Assembly (NCBI RefSeq): GCF_024813435.1
Contig: NZ_JANAEZ010000008.1
Location: forward strand, 62,001-126,000
Length of the DNA: 64,000 nt
Direction: 5' to 3'
From: Cognataquiflexum gelatinilyticum
GTDB taxonomy: Bacteria; Bacteroidota; Bacteroidia; Cytophagales; Cyclobacteriaceae
Both the position numbers and the translations under genes were made by a program. Numbering within the stretch: the first letter of the stretch is position 1; each line of letters opens with the position of its first letter. Shown here piece after piece: positions 55,167 to 64,000 of the stretch. The notes below the pieces were generated by a model. That model searched no databases and had not been told where the DNA came from. It saw only the letters and a program-made list of their open reading frames with translations.

Positions 55167-56204
55167 ATGGCAAGATTCTTCCGCAATATCCGTCAACAGC
55201 TTTTGGTCGAAAACAGGTTTACCCGATACCTCATTTACGCTATTGGCGAAATTTTTTTGGTTGTGGTGGGGATCATGATTGCAGTGTATTTCAATAACAA
55301 AAACACGGACAAAAAAACCAAATCCGAAACAGACAGGCTTGTTGCTGACCTTGAAAAAGGACTCAAAACCAATCAGTTTTTACTGGATAGATTTTCTGGC
55401 CGCTTTGATGCACAGGATTCCATGATGGGATTGCTGATAAATGGGGAGTTGACGGAAGAGAATTTTAGAAGAAACAGGATTTTGAATGACCTGATGGGAA
55501 ACAGTACCCAATACGCCTGGCTTCAAGATGAAAATATCATCACCATCCTCCAAAAAGAAAGGGATTTTGATCCTACCTATAACCAACTCATCAAGCTGAT
55601 AAAATCATACAAATCAAGACTCGATGACCTGGAAAAAACTGCCGAAGAATTGAATGAACTAGGCAATTGGAATGAAAAACTTATGGCTGATAATTTTGAT
55701 TGGTATTCAGGTACAACAAAAGAAGACCGGGACAAAAAAGTCCAATATATTCTCCGGGATCCGTTCTACAAAAACCGCCTCAGTCTATTCCGGAAAAAAT
55801 TCAAAAATCAGATTTCCAATATTACCTCTATGGTGGCTATCCGTGCAGCCATTATGGGAGAAATAAAGCGGCTAAATGAAGGACTCAATAATGCCCAGCT
55901 AGATGAATTTTTTAAGACATTAGGCATGCAGCCTTTCCCTCAATTAGACTGTTCTGAACTAAACAGAGAATGGGAGGACGACTTTTCAGGATTGATTTTT
56001 TTCCTTTTCTTCAATAGTACAGATGAATCAGTCACCATATACCGCCTCAGGGAAAATGTGGATGCCTGGGAATCGTTCAAAATCAATCCGGGAGAATATG
56101 AAATCTTTGGTCAGGTGCCTGGCCGAGGATTTATGATTGGTTCACCTGATTCCTGTCAGCAATTGTTCGTAGCCAAAAAAAGAGGATATCTATTGATTGA
56201 GTAG
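55167..56204 (+). CDS. DUF6090 membrane protein
   Basis: From MARFFRNIRQ the product is 345 residues. A basic N-terminal helix is followed by a single membrane helix (about 20-42, LIYAIGEIFLVVVGIMIAVYFNN), a pattern shared by DUF6090 proteins. The rest is charged and helical, and a late region (CSELNREW onward) may be a small domain. The function is unknown. It lies 151 bases after the M43 gene and converges on the GH81 gene. A start seven codons upstream would add a stretch that does not fit the family. Confidence 0.8.
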   Translation: MARFFRNIRQQLLVENRFTRYLIYAIGEIFLVVVGIMIAVYFNNKNTDKKTKSETDRLVADLEKGLKTNQFLLDRFSGRFDAQDSMMGLLINGELTEENFRRNRILNDLMGNSTQYAWLQDENIITILQKERDFDPTYNQLIKLIKSYKSRLDDLEKTAEELNELGNWNEKLMADNFDWYSGTTKEDRDKKVQYILRDPFYKNRLSLFRKKFKNQISNITSMVAIRAAIMGEIKRLNEGLNNAQLDEFFKTLGMQPFPQLDCSELNREWEDDFSGLIFFLFFNSTDESVTIYRLRENVDAWESFKINPGEYEIFGQVPGRGFMIGSPDSCQQLFVAKKRGYLLIE

Positions 56205-56250
56205 AAAAAGCCCAATCAAAACCACACATTGATCCAAAACCTAAACTCAA

Positions 56251-59200
56251 TTATTTTTTAAGAATTTTGTGATATGCATGTTTGTTTCCATAACCTATAC
56301 TCAACATATATACTCCTGAGGGTAGGTTAGAAATATTTATTCTATAACCTTCTGGATATTCCTCAAAGTTGACTGCGTGAACTCTACCCGAAATATCAAT
56401 TAAATCAGCTGATTTTATAAAGCCACTGATCCCTTTTACAAAAATTTGGTTTTCAGCCGGGTTGGGATAAACGATCAATTCACCGCCAATTTCCATCTTT
56501 GCACTGTTTACAATAAGTGTAATTTCATCAGAGATTTCACTGGTACAACCATCGATGGTTACCTGTACAGAAAATACCCCAAAAGAGGTAACTTCCAAGC
56601 TCTCGCCTTTAGCACCTGAAATTGGTATCCCATCAAGGAACCATTGGTTACCTACAGGATAGCTTGAATTCAACATTACTGAACTGCTTCCTATACCGGA
56701 CAGGTTGATAGTCGGTTTTGATGGGTTGATACAAAATTCTCTGCTGATCGATGCCGCAGGAAGGTACTGATCATTTCCATTTTGGCTTGCGATGATGGTG
56801 GCTTTACCCGGTTTTAATAGCGTAACTGTTTTTGCCTCTATACTCAAGTGATCATATACACTCTCAAAAGAAACTTCCAAACCGGAATCAGAAACAGCAG
56901 TCAATGCAAATGGGGCATCTCCCATGGTTTTGTCCTCAATCTGCCCAAATGTAATTGACTGTTCAAGTTGGACCTGTGCAATTTCACCCTGCCGGATATT
57001 ATCAAAATACCAAGTATAATCAGCAGAACCATTGCCGACATTACCCAGATCAAAGATCACTACTATTTTTTTGTAGCTGATTGAAGGGTTGAATCCGCTC
57101 ATATCAAAAGTAATATCAACCCACTTTTTTGATTCAGGAATCGTAACTTCTTTTTCGAATGCCTGCCCTCCATCAAACTCATTTTCAAATTTCAGTAACA
57201 TTCGGGTATTGACCCTTGGTGCCCAGACAGAAACGGTAAAGTCAGTACCCTTGGAGAAATCAATGGCTGAAGTTTTGGTGAGAAAAGATCCTCCCCAAAT
57301 TTGCCCTGGCTTCTTCACCATCTTTGCCACTTTAGGACTTTGGTTTCCATTCAAATCCGGATTGTTGATTACCGAAAGGTCACCGCCGTCAAAATTCGTA
57401 ATCAGGCTATTCCAAGCATAATCTTCCTCAAATGTTATTGGAAAATCTATAACAGGCCCATCTCCTCCAGAACCTCCACCGCCGCCACTAGTACCCTGAC
57501 AGGTACCCACCACATAAGAAATCCTTTGACCTGAATTATTTTTCTCACCCTGTGTGGGATGAGAATAAGTATAATAAAAATAGACTGTGCTGCCTTCAGC
57601 TGCATTCAATCTAAATGGCTCGTTAGGTTTTACCCCATATCCGGGGAAATTTCCATTGGCTGATGTTCCGTAATACAGGATCAAAACTTGATTACCCATT
57701 CCTGAGACAGTCGGGATAAATGTCAGAGTGGGATTACTCACATCGTCAGAAAATTCATACCTGAAATCGCCATTTTGGGAAATGCCACTACAGGATGGTG
57801 CTTCAGTAAAACGTATCGTTACCGGCGAAGAAGTTGCGGTATTTCCATCATTGTCTGTTGCGAGGGCAGTCAATGCATGTTGTCCGACATCACCCGACCA
57901 ACTTACTTTCCAAGGCTCTGATGTGGCTAATCCGATACTGTTTTCTCCTGCAAAAAATTCTACCTGATCCACTGAACCATCAAGATCATTGGCAACTGCT
58001 ACAATATCAATGGGACGTCCTTCAATAGACTCCTGATTATTGGATGGTGAACTGATTGCTACAACTGGCGGAATGTTGGCATCTTTGCTCACAATTACCA
58101 AAAGCTTGTCAGAATCATCATATTCCCCATTGCTTACCGTCAATTTAAAACTATAAATCCCCTCTGATAAACCTCCTATGACTGTACTTGCAGCATTTGG
58201 CTCGCTTATAGTAACCACACTAGGGCCATATTCCTGCTCCCAAAGGTAGGTCAATTCCCCTCCATCAGGATCCGAACCTAAGCCTGTCAAAGTAGTGCTT
58301 GCTTCCGGTAAAATCACAACAATATTGGATCCCGCCTCTGATATAGGCTGACTATAAGGCAACTCTGATTCATAAGTGAAGGTCATTTTCCCAAAGTTCA
58401 ATTCTCCATTCCCAAAGGAAAGACGTAAAATATTTTCCCCTCCGACGAGTGGAATCCCCTCTACTGATTGAGTTTTCCATTTGTCCCAACCTCCTGTACT
58501 GCCAACAACAATATTATCTGTGATTTTTTTGCCATTTAATTCGAACCAAAATGGGCCTCCACCACTGGCATTGCCGGAAGCATAGCGTAATTCCATTTTG
58601 TACAATCCTGCTTTTTCCACATTCACAGTATATTCTACCCATTCCCCACTGACTATCCATCCTATGGTGGCACCTTCTCCTGTGATAAAGGCCGCATCTA
58701 CACTTTCTTCTTTCCTGTAATCTCCCTCATTGTTGACCGAAACATCTGAATAGGAAATTCCCTGCCCTTTGCCTCCTTCAAAAACATCATAATTTCCCGC
58801 CTCGATAACTCCCGGAAATGCCCAAGCTGTTCCCAAATAAGGAACTTGGCCTCCAACAACCACAGAAACGATATTGGAGACTCCCAATTTTTCTCCTTCA
58901 AAAACCTTCGCATAAAAATCATGCACTCCCAATGGAAGTTGGGCGGCTTTAAGATTAAAAGGTTCTTCGGTCAGTTCTCCGATCTTTTCAGTCCCTCTAA
59001 AAAATTCAACTTTTGTTGGGGTGCCTTTTTCTATATTCAAACTCAGATCCACGCTGCCATTGACATAAGCTTGGTTAAAACTGACTGAAAGCTCACTTTC
59101 TATGTCCACATCATTATTGGTAACCATGGTGCGGGCCGGGGCCTCCAAGCTAGTGCCGTCCGAAAAAAGGACAGTGATGGCGCTTTTTTCATAGTTGTTG

Positions 59201-61359
59201 ACCACATAGGTCCTCAATCCATCTTTGATAAAAACTGCTGCAGTAGGATAATTTGCAGTGACAGAAGCATCAACCCTTCCCAATGCATTCATAGCATGAA
59301 GCCAATAATAAGTTTGGGCATCGGAAACTCCGAATTTCAGGTTTCGGTTAGGATAACTGTCATATAGAGAAATGGCTTTCTGAGGATCTGTAAATGCCAG
59401 ATATTCCCAAATGATGTCATGCCACAGGTTGTCATTTGCCTCATTTCTTATAATTCCTGTATTGGTTTCGATTTCTTTCCAAAGTTTGGTGGCATACTCA
59501 GGATGATGTCCAAGGTATAGCGAACCCCCATGAATAGGATACAATTCTATGCCATAAGATGCTGCGATATCGTTGGTCCAAAAAGTCCCGTTATCGTAGG
59601 AATTTCCCCATACCCTTGAAACCAAACTGTACTGCTGTGTAGGTCCAAAATTGCGCTCATGGATATCAAACCAATATTCCTCTATGGCAGTCTGCTCTGT
59701 GGTATAAAGATAAATCCCTAAATCCCTGATTTCTTTATTGCCTATGATGGCCCCCCAATGGATCAATGAAGAATTGAACTGCATACTTTCTGAAGTGGAT
59801 TCCTGATCATTTCCCTGAGGAAAACTCGCAAATCCATTTGCCCAACAATGCCCTGCATAGGGACTGAAATTTCTGAGAAAGGGAAACATTTCATCATTTC
59901 TGTCGGGTGAAGCGGCATCTCTGACCAGGAGATTGACCATCTCACCCCAACCTTCAGCCCATCCCGGTTCGAACTGTTCTAAGAATGCTGCCGCATGGAT
60001 AAAATAGCCCCAATGAAAATGGTGGTCATTCAGATTGGTATCCTGTCCATGTCCTGCCGGATAGCCAAGCATGGCAGACCAATCTTTGTTATAGTAAAAT
60101 AAGAATGCCACCTGTCCGGAATTCGCTGTAAGCCAATCCTCCAATCTTTCTTTGATGGTCGCAATCATCTTGTCCCGAGATTCCAGATTACCCATCTCGT
60201 GGGCAATTCTAGCAGTCTGAATCAAACGGTTCATCATCTGTCCCTCATTGTAGGAATCAGTCCAGGTGCTCAGACCGTCATTTTCGAGCTGTTTTACTTT
60301 TTGGTCCAACTCCGCTACACTAAAGCCCTCACTGTAAGTGGCCTGATAGGGAAGAGTGGGTAGAATTCCGTAGTAGGTATTTTCCACACTAAAGGTGGTG
60401 CTTGCCATGGTTTTGATTTCTCCCCTGACAGAAGTATAGCTCAAAAGGTCAGGTCTCGGTGAATCCGGAGCCAAATTATCCCACTGATGAGGCAATAGTC
60501 CAATCAATGGAAGGGTCTCTTCACCTTCTTTGATATCAGTTTCGATAGTAAAATCAGTTCGGATAATGGAAGTTGATTCGTCAAAATTCCAGGAAGCAGT
60601 AGTATTGGCAGGGAAAACATAAGCGTATTTCCTATAAGAAAGTGCAGCTTGTGAAAGGTTGGTGGTGGTCAGCGGCAACATGGCCATGGACCAATAATCT
60701 TTCCCGTTCAATGTCGATGAAAAAACTTTGCCGCTTTGGGTCCATGTACTTCCTGAAGGTGCATAAAAAACAAAATCCGCTCCATTCCTGGCATTTTCAA
60801 TCATCAACATTTCACCCGAAATAGTTGCATTCCCTAGGTTGACAGTTATCTGAAGGTTGTCGTCTGTTTCTTTATTGAAATACAAAAATGGCATGGCGAT
60901 ACCGGAGGTCACCTGCAAATGTTCGCCTCCATCATTCCAGTCTATGGTTACCGTCCAATCCGAATAATCAGCAACCGTTGCACGTTGGGCATTCAATCCT
61001 GCCAATCCGACCACAATGGGTTCTTGATCATCATAAACACCCCAAGGAATATAACTGACTACCAATCCTGCCGGCTTTGTTTTTAAAGCCATAGGATAAT
61101 TGAAAAGGTTACTCACATGATTGCTTTGAAGCAATAAGGACCACCAATCGTTTGTCGGCACAGGTTTCCCGATTGCCTTCTCACTGAGTTGGGGTGTGCC
61201 GGGAGGAAATCCATTCCTTCCTGCTGCATCTGTACCGGGAAATGTTGTGGTGTAACTTCCATTTCCTACAGATACAAATTGTGCAGATAAATTTTGAGCT
61301 GAAATGAAAAATATTAGAATAAAAAGGCAAAAAAATATTTTGAAAGGATCGGCAGGCAT
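56251..61359 (-). CDS. Giant GH81 endo-beta-1,3-glucanase with CBM6-like and T9SS domains
   Basis: The 1702-residue protein has a signal peptide (about 1-27) and a GH81 catalytic domain (about 35-700): NDHHFHWGYFIHAAA (~445) and GNDQESTSESMQ (~515), which hold the putative acid/base and nucleophile Glu residues. Then come, roughly, an Ig-like unit (750-830), a CBM6-like domain (840-990), a PKD-like domain (1005-1090), an Ig-like domain (1093-1180), a module of unclear family (1185-1285), a Gly-rich linker, a galactose-binding-like domain (1300-1450), an MBG-like and an Ig-like domain, and a T9SS sorting domain (1620-1702, YPNPAENQIFV...HKILKK). It should cleave laminarin or curdlan-type beta-1,3-glucan outside the cell. 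Confidence 0.93.
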   Translation of the reverse strand: MPADPFKIFFCLFILIFFISAQNLSAQFVSVGNGSYTTTFPGTDAAGRNGFPPGTPQLSEKAIGKPVPTNDWWSLLLQSNHVSNLFNYPMALKTKPAGLVVSYIPWGVYDDQEPIVVGLAGLNAQRATVADYSDWTVTIDWNDGGEHLQVTSGIAMPFLYFNKETDDNLQITVNLGNATISGEMLMIENARNGADFVFYAPSGSTWTQSGKVFSSTLNGKDYWSMAMLPLTTTNLSQAALSYRKYAYVFPANTTASWNFDESTSIIRTDFTIETDIKEGEETLPLIGLLPHQWDNLAPDSPRPDLLSYTSVRGEIKTMASTTFSVENTYYGILPTLPYQATYSEGFSVAELDQKVKQLENDGLSTWTDSYNEGQMMNRLIQTARIAHEMGNLESRDKMIATIKERLEDWLTANSGQVAFLFYYNKDWSAMLGYPAGHGQDTNLNDHHFHWGYFIHAAAFLEQFEPGWAEGWGEMVNLLVRDAASPDRNDEMFPFLRNFSPYAGHCWANGFASFPQGNDQESTSESMQFNSSLIHWGAIIGNKEIRDLGIYLYTTEQTAIEEYWFDIHERNFGPTQQYSLVSRVWGNSYDNGTFWTNDIAASYGIELYPIHGGSLYLGHHPEYATKLWKEIETNTGIIRNEANDNLWHDIIWEYLAFTDPQKAISLYDSYPNRNLKFGVSDAQTYYWLHAMNALGRVDASVTANYPTAAVFIKDGLRTYVVNNYEKSAITVLFSDGTSLEAPARTMVTNNDVDIESELSVSFNQAYVNGSVDLSLNIEKGTPTKVEFFRGTEKIGELTEEPFNLKAAQLPLGVHDFYAKVFEGEKLGVSNIVSVVVGGQVPYLGTAWAFPGVIEAGNYDVFEGGKGQGISYSDVSVNNEGDYRKEESVDAAFITGEGATIGWIVSGEWVEYTVNVEKAGLYKMELRYASGNASGGGPFWFELNGKKITDNIVVGSTGGWDKWKTQSVEGIPLVGGENILRLSFGNGELNFGKMTFTYESELPYSQPISEAGSNIVVILPEASTTLTGLGSDPDGGELTYLWEQEYGPSVVTISEPNAASTVIGGLSEGIYSFKLTVSNGEYDDSDKLLVIVSKDANIPPVVAISSPSNNQESIEGRPIDIVAVANDLDGSVDQVEFFAGENSIGLATSEPWKVSWSGDVGQHALTALATDNDGNTATSSPVTIRFTEAPSCSGISQNGDFRYEFSDDVSNPTLTFIPTVSGMGNQVLILYYGTSANGNFPGYGVKPNEPFRLNAAEGSTVYFYYTYSHPTQGEKNNSGQRISYVVGTCQGTSGGGGGSGGDGPVIDFPITFEEDYAWNSLITNFDGGDLSVINNPDLNGNQSPKVAKMVKKPGQIWGGSFLTKTSAIDFSKGTDFTVSVWAPRVNTRMLLKFENEFDGGQAFEKEVTIPESKKWVDITFDMSGFNPSISYKKIVVIFDLGNVGNGSADYTWYFDNIRQGEIAQVQLEQSITFGQIEDKTMGDAPFALTAVSDSGLEVSFESVYDHLSIEAKTVTLLKPGKATIIASQNGNDQYLPAASISREFCINPSKPTINLSGIGSSSVMLNSSYPVGNQWFLDGIPISGAKGESLEVTSFGVFSVQVTIDGCTSEISDEITLIVNSAKMEIGGELIVYPNPAENQIFVKGISGFIKSADLIDISGRVHAVNFEEYPEGYRINISNLPSGVYMLSIGYGNKHAYHKILKK

Positions 61360-61749
61360 AAACTTTGGTTTTTATTGGGTCAGGAGTGATTAATCAATTA
61401 TGTAAACATATTCATACCCATAGCCCAAATCAAAAAATCCACTACATCATAAGTACTACATGCCTGAAATTAAAATACTACAAGGTCATCTTGACTTCCC
61501 AAAAAATAAGGATCAAAGTCAGCTGAAAATTCCATCCATTCAATTACCGTAATTCAATTTTGATTTGGGTTCTAATGATTATTTGATCCATCAATCTCCA
61601 CCCAATCGTATTCCATTTAATTGACCAATTGAACCAAAGAATTGTCTTTTTTTCAATTCTTTTAAAAATTCACTTTTTTCAATTGGAGTTTCAAAGTATC
61701 TTTTGAAAGATGAAAAACCGGTGGCGTTTTTCTTTAAATACATAACCCT
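61360..61749. other. 390-base divergent regulatory region between GH81 and ThuA genes
   Basis: No gene is seen. The region holds three direct copies of ACTACA(T) at 61441, 61455 and 61477 and an AT-rich stretch. It probably contains the promoters of both flanking genes; I cannot place a TTG/TAnnTTTG pair with confidence. Confidence 0.5.
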
Positions 61750-62799
61750 ATGCAAAACCACTTCAAACAAAGCAGCAAAAAATTCCTTGGGATTTTTACA
61801 TTCTCATCTATAGCCCTGTTATTGGTTTTTTCCATTTCTCATACAAATGCCCAAGACGGTAAAACCTGGTTGCAGTTTGAAGGAAAATCAGGTCCTGGCA
61901 AAGGAAAACACATCGTCCTTGTCAGCGGCGATGATGAATACCGATCAGAGGAAGGGATGCCCATGTTGGGCAAATTATTGGCTGAACATTATGGGTTTAC
62001 CTGTACGGTCTTGTTCCCGATCGAACCCGAGACAGGCAACATTGTCCCTTCCTACCAAAACAACATCCCCGGCTTGGAACATTTGGCAAAAGCCGATCTG
62101 ATGATCTTGCTTACCAGATTCCGAGAATTGCCGGATGAGCAGACCAAATATTTCAACGACTTCATCATGGCAGGCAAACCGATCATCGGAATGCGGACTT
62201 CAACGCATGCCTTCCACTATGAAAAGAACAAAAACAGTCCCTATACCAAGTTTGATTGGAGAAACAAAAGCGTAGGTTGGGAAGGTGGATTTGGGCAAAA
62301 AATTCTCGGAGAAACTTGGGTAGCCCACCATGGCGAACATGCCAAAGAAGGTGCCCGTGCATTAATCGACGGTCCTGCCCAACTTGCAGACCATCCTATC
62401 CTTCGTGGAGTCAATGATATTTGGGCGGCGTCAGATGTGTATACTGTCAAGAACCTGACCCAAGATGCGCAAGTGCTCGTCTATGGCCAACCCACCAAAG
62501 GCATGACTCCCGATACGCCTTTGATCTGGGAAAAATCTGTGATGCCTATGGCTTGGACCAAAGATTATCAAATAGAGGGCGGAAAAAAAGGAAAAGCATT
62601 CGCTACCACGATGGGCGCTTCGGTGGATTTGCAAAGCGACGACTTGAGGAGACTGATCGTGAATGCTGTTTTTTGGGGATTGGATATGTCAGATCAAATC
62701 ACACCTGACCTGAACGTGTCCATCGTTGGTAAATACGAACCGACCATGTTTGGTTTTGGAACATTCAGAAAAGGAATGAAAGTGGAGGATTTTAAGTGA
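61750..62799 (+). CDS. ThuA-domain protein, secreted
   Basis: The 349 residues have a signal peptide (about 1-34, ISHTNAQ). The rest is a ThuA-like (class I glutamine amidotransferase-like) domain: HIVLVSGDDEYRSEEGMPMLGKLLAEHYGF, ADLMILLTRFRELPDEQ, KPIIGMRTSTHAFHY. The nucleophile Cys of true amidotransferases is not evident at the expected site, as usual for ThuA. In this phylum such proteins are commonly beside sugar-utilisation genes, and some are annotated as trehalose-utilisation proteins, a name without biochemical support. It may act on breakdown products of the GH81 substrate. Confidence 0.9.
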   Translation: MQNHFKQSSKKFLGIFTFSSIALLLVFSISHTNAQDGKTWLQFEGKSGPGKGKHIVLVSGDDEYRSEEGMPMLGKLLAEHYGFTCTVLFPIEPETGNIVPSYQNNIPGLEHLAKADLMILLTRFRELPDEQTKYFNDFIMAGKPIIGMRTSTHAFHYEKNKNSPYTKFDWRNKSVGWEGGFGQKILGETWVAHHGEHAKEGARALIDGPAQLADHPILRGVNDIWAASDVYTVKNLTQDAQVLVYGQPTKGMTPDTPLIWEKSVMPMAWTKDYQIEGGKKGKAFATTMGASVDLQSDDLRRLIVNAVFWGLDMSDQITPDLNVSIVGKYEPTMFGFGTFRKGMKVEDFK

Positions 62800-62809
62800 A
62801 AAAAGACAA

Positions 62810-62835
62810 GAGATATGAGACTTGAGATTTGAGAC
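62810..62835. repeat. Tandem 14-bp direct repeat (GAGATWTGAGACTT)
   Basis: GAGATATGAGAC and GAGATTTGAGAC occur 14 bases apart, just after the ThuA stop codon. It looks like low-complexity intergenic repeat DNA. Confidence 0.55.
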
Positions 62836-62897
62836 CCATACAACTAGAAATAGAAGATGAAACATTAAAAAAACAAAAATTCCAAAAGACTTATCCT

Positions 62898-62925
62898 TGT
62901 CATCTCGACGAAGGAGAGATCTTTT
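62898..62925. repeat. Dispersed intergenic repeat candidate (CATCTCGACGAAGGAGAG)
   Basis: This sequence, just after the stop of the TonB-dependent receptor gene, resembles the short repeated GTCATCTCGACGAAGGAGAGATC-type elements I have seen in intergenic regions of Bacteroidota; only one copy is in this window. Confidence 0.45.
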
Positions 62926-64000
62926 CTAAAAATTTACCTGATAGGAAAGTGTAAAAGCCCTTGACGGTAACCAAGTGGACGCTGCATCAATCCCTGATGA
63001 ATAATAATTGTCATAGAATTCAATATGCTCATCAAATTGCCAAACAGGCCTTGTACTTAGCCTTGCTTCAGGATCAGCAGCGGAATACGAAGTGATGAAA
63101 AACAGGTTATTTGCGATCAGGGAAATTCTGCTTGACACTTTTTTATTTTTGATCAAAAAATCCAAATCCCTCGAAACTGACAAGTAATGCAGTGAAATAA
63201 ATCCGGATTCTTCGATAAAGTAACTGCTGAACCTATTATAATCAGTCAGGCCCTGATCTTTAAGATTCTGAAATGAGCGGAGCGCATTTTGATTAAAAAA
63301 CGTCACCCCACCATACATCAGGTTGGTTTCATTGGCATTGACATGCCCAAAAACTCCCCTGAAAAACGCATCCAAATGCCATTTTTTCCATTGCACCTGA
63401 TGGTTCCAGCCCATCCACCATCGAGGAATTGTTTGACCTTGGGGCACATAATCAGTCCTCCAATCCTGTTGGTTATTGTCCTGTTTCAGGATCCATTGTC
63501 CAGTGTTGCGGTCTATTCCCAAATAATCAAGCGCCCGGCCTGTCCCGATTGGCTCGCCAGTCCTAAGGGTATTGTATTGGGTTAGTGGACCTCCTCCAGG
63601 AACTCTTGTTTCCCCCGTGTCGCTTCCTTCCAGGCTCGTGAATTCAGCATCCAAGTCTTTCCATTCAGATTTTATAAAAGTGGCATTGATACTGCTTTGG
63701 TAAAATACATTACCGATTTTTACTGCATTTAACCCGATAACCCACTCAGAACCTCTATTCCTTATCTCCCCAAAATTCTGATATGTAAACGGATAATAGG
63801 AATTCCAGTCAGTATAATCCCAATCATATGCCCGCATCAGATTGATAAAATCTGAAGACCTGCTGGTAAAAAACCTCAATTCCCCTGACAGCTTATTCTG
63901 GAAAAAGGAACCACTCCCGCCTATTTCCCATTGATGGGTGTCTTCCCATTTCATATCCGGATTGGCGAAGTGGGTGAAATTCACATAAGGCTCAATTTGC
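62926..64000 (-). CDS. SusC/RagA-like TonB-dependent receptor, C-terminal part (5' end outside window)
   Basis: The frame is open to the window edge, so about 358 residues of the C terminus are seen; the N-terminal plug and carboxypeptidase-like domains lie outside. The visible part is all beta-barrel: WEDTHQWEIGGSGSFFQNKLSGELRFF, IGLNAVKIGNVFYQSSINATF, WMGWNHQVQWKKWHLDAFFRG, and the final ASTWLPSRAFTLSYQVNF that ends in Phe, as outer-membrane proteins do. It imports glycan or peptide fragments with a SusD-like partner that is not in view. Its position suggests coupling with the GH81 glucanase. Confidence 0.9.
   Translation of the reverse strand, partial: QIEPYVNFTHFANPDMKWEDTHQWEIGGSGSFFQNKLSGELRFFTSRSSDFINLMRAYDWDYTDWNSYYPFTYQNFGEIRNRGSEWVIGLNAVKIGNVFYQSSINATFIKSEWKDLDAEFTSLEGSDTGETRVPGGGPLTQYNTLRTGEPIGTGRALDYLGIDRNTGQWILKQDNNQQDWRTDYVPQGQTIPRWWMGWNHQVQWKKWHLDAFFRGVFGHVNANETNLMYGGVTFFNQNALRSFQNLKDQGLTDYNRFSSYFIEESGFISLHYLSVSRDLDFLIKNKKVSSRISLIANNLFFITSYSAADPEARLSTRPVWQFDEHIEFYDNYYSSGIDAASTWLPSRAFTLSYQVNF

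Noticed and set aside
1..64000. tRNA, rRNA, tmRNA or RNase P RNA genes
   Set aside because: I looked at the intergenic gaps and saw no convincing cloverleaf with a TTCRANNC arm or conserved rRNA sequence; a covariance search was not possible.

Overview
The window reads as a chromosomal segment of a Bacteroidota bacterium, most likely order Cytophagales (family Cyclobacteriaceae is my guess from gene content and moderate G+C; no 16S rRNA gene is present to confirm it). The signs are type IX secretion (T9SS) C-terminal sorting domains on two large secreted proteins, a SusC/RagA-type TonB-dependent receptor, families common in Bacteroidota (DUF4230, DUF6090, DUF1684, DUF4143 ATPase), and promoters of the Bacteroidota type (TTG, 17-20 nt, TAnnTTTG) rather than -35/-10 boxes.

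Layout. 1-2.4 kb: 3' part of a giant MopE-repeat/Ig-like T9SS cargo gene. 2.7-6.6 kb: ABC-F ATPase, secreted M20 peptidase, M90 (MtfA-like) peptidase. 6.7-13.3 kb: a mostly minus-strand housekeeping block (rny, zapA, a coiled-coil partner, pheT, DUF1684, radC, rpsT). 13.5-17.5 kb: zinc phospholipase C-like protein, aminotransferase, and a DUF4143 AAA ATPase preceded by four regularly spaced 19-bp repeats. 17.7-28 kb: ettA, DUF349, DUF2795, a LiaF-like/LytS/LytTR signalling operon, ispD, queA, a MacB-like permease, recA. 28.2-33 kb: DUF3108, a PhoB/PhoR-like pair behind a three-repeat Pho-box-like site, a HipA-like kinase plus DUF3037 pair, an RluA-type pseudouridine synthase. 33.1-35.8 kb: rplM-rpsI-rpsB-tsf. 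35.8-40.1 kb: sulfatase, DUF4230, then a compact methyltransferase plus PD-(D/E)XK nuclease pair. 40.3-64 kb: secreted hydrolases and surface proteins (acetylxylan-esterase-like, S9 peptidase, tricorn-like protease, alpha/beta hydrolase, DUF1593/Sde182-like, a barrel plus M43 metalloprotease pair, DUF6090, a 1702-residue GH81 beta-1,3-glucanase, ThuA, TonB-dependent receptor end), interrupted by a small AT-rich island of orphan genes.

Working together: the right half is mainly devoted to extracellular degradation of polysaccharide and peptide (GH81, esterases, sulfatase, peptidases and a receptor), with secretion through Sec plus T9SS or as lipoproteins. The left half is core information processing. 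The best candidates for something not well described are the methyltransferase/small nuclease pair (37986-40073), the DUF4143 ATPase with its phased repeats (16014-17499), and the HipA-like/DUF3037 pair (30937-32101). No rRNA, tRNA, CRISPR array or intact insertion sequence was seen.
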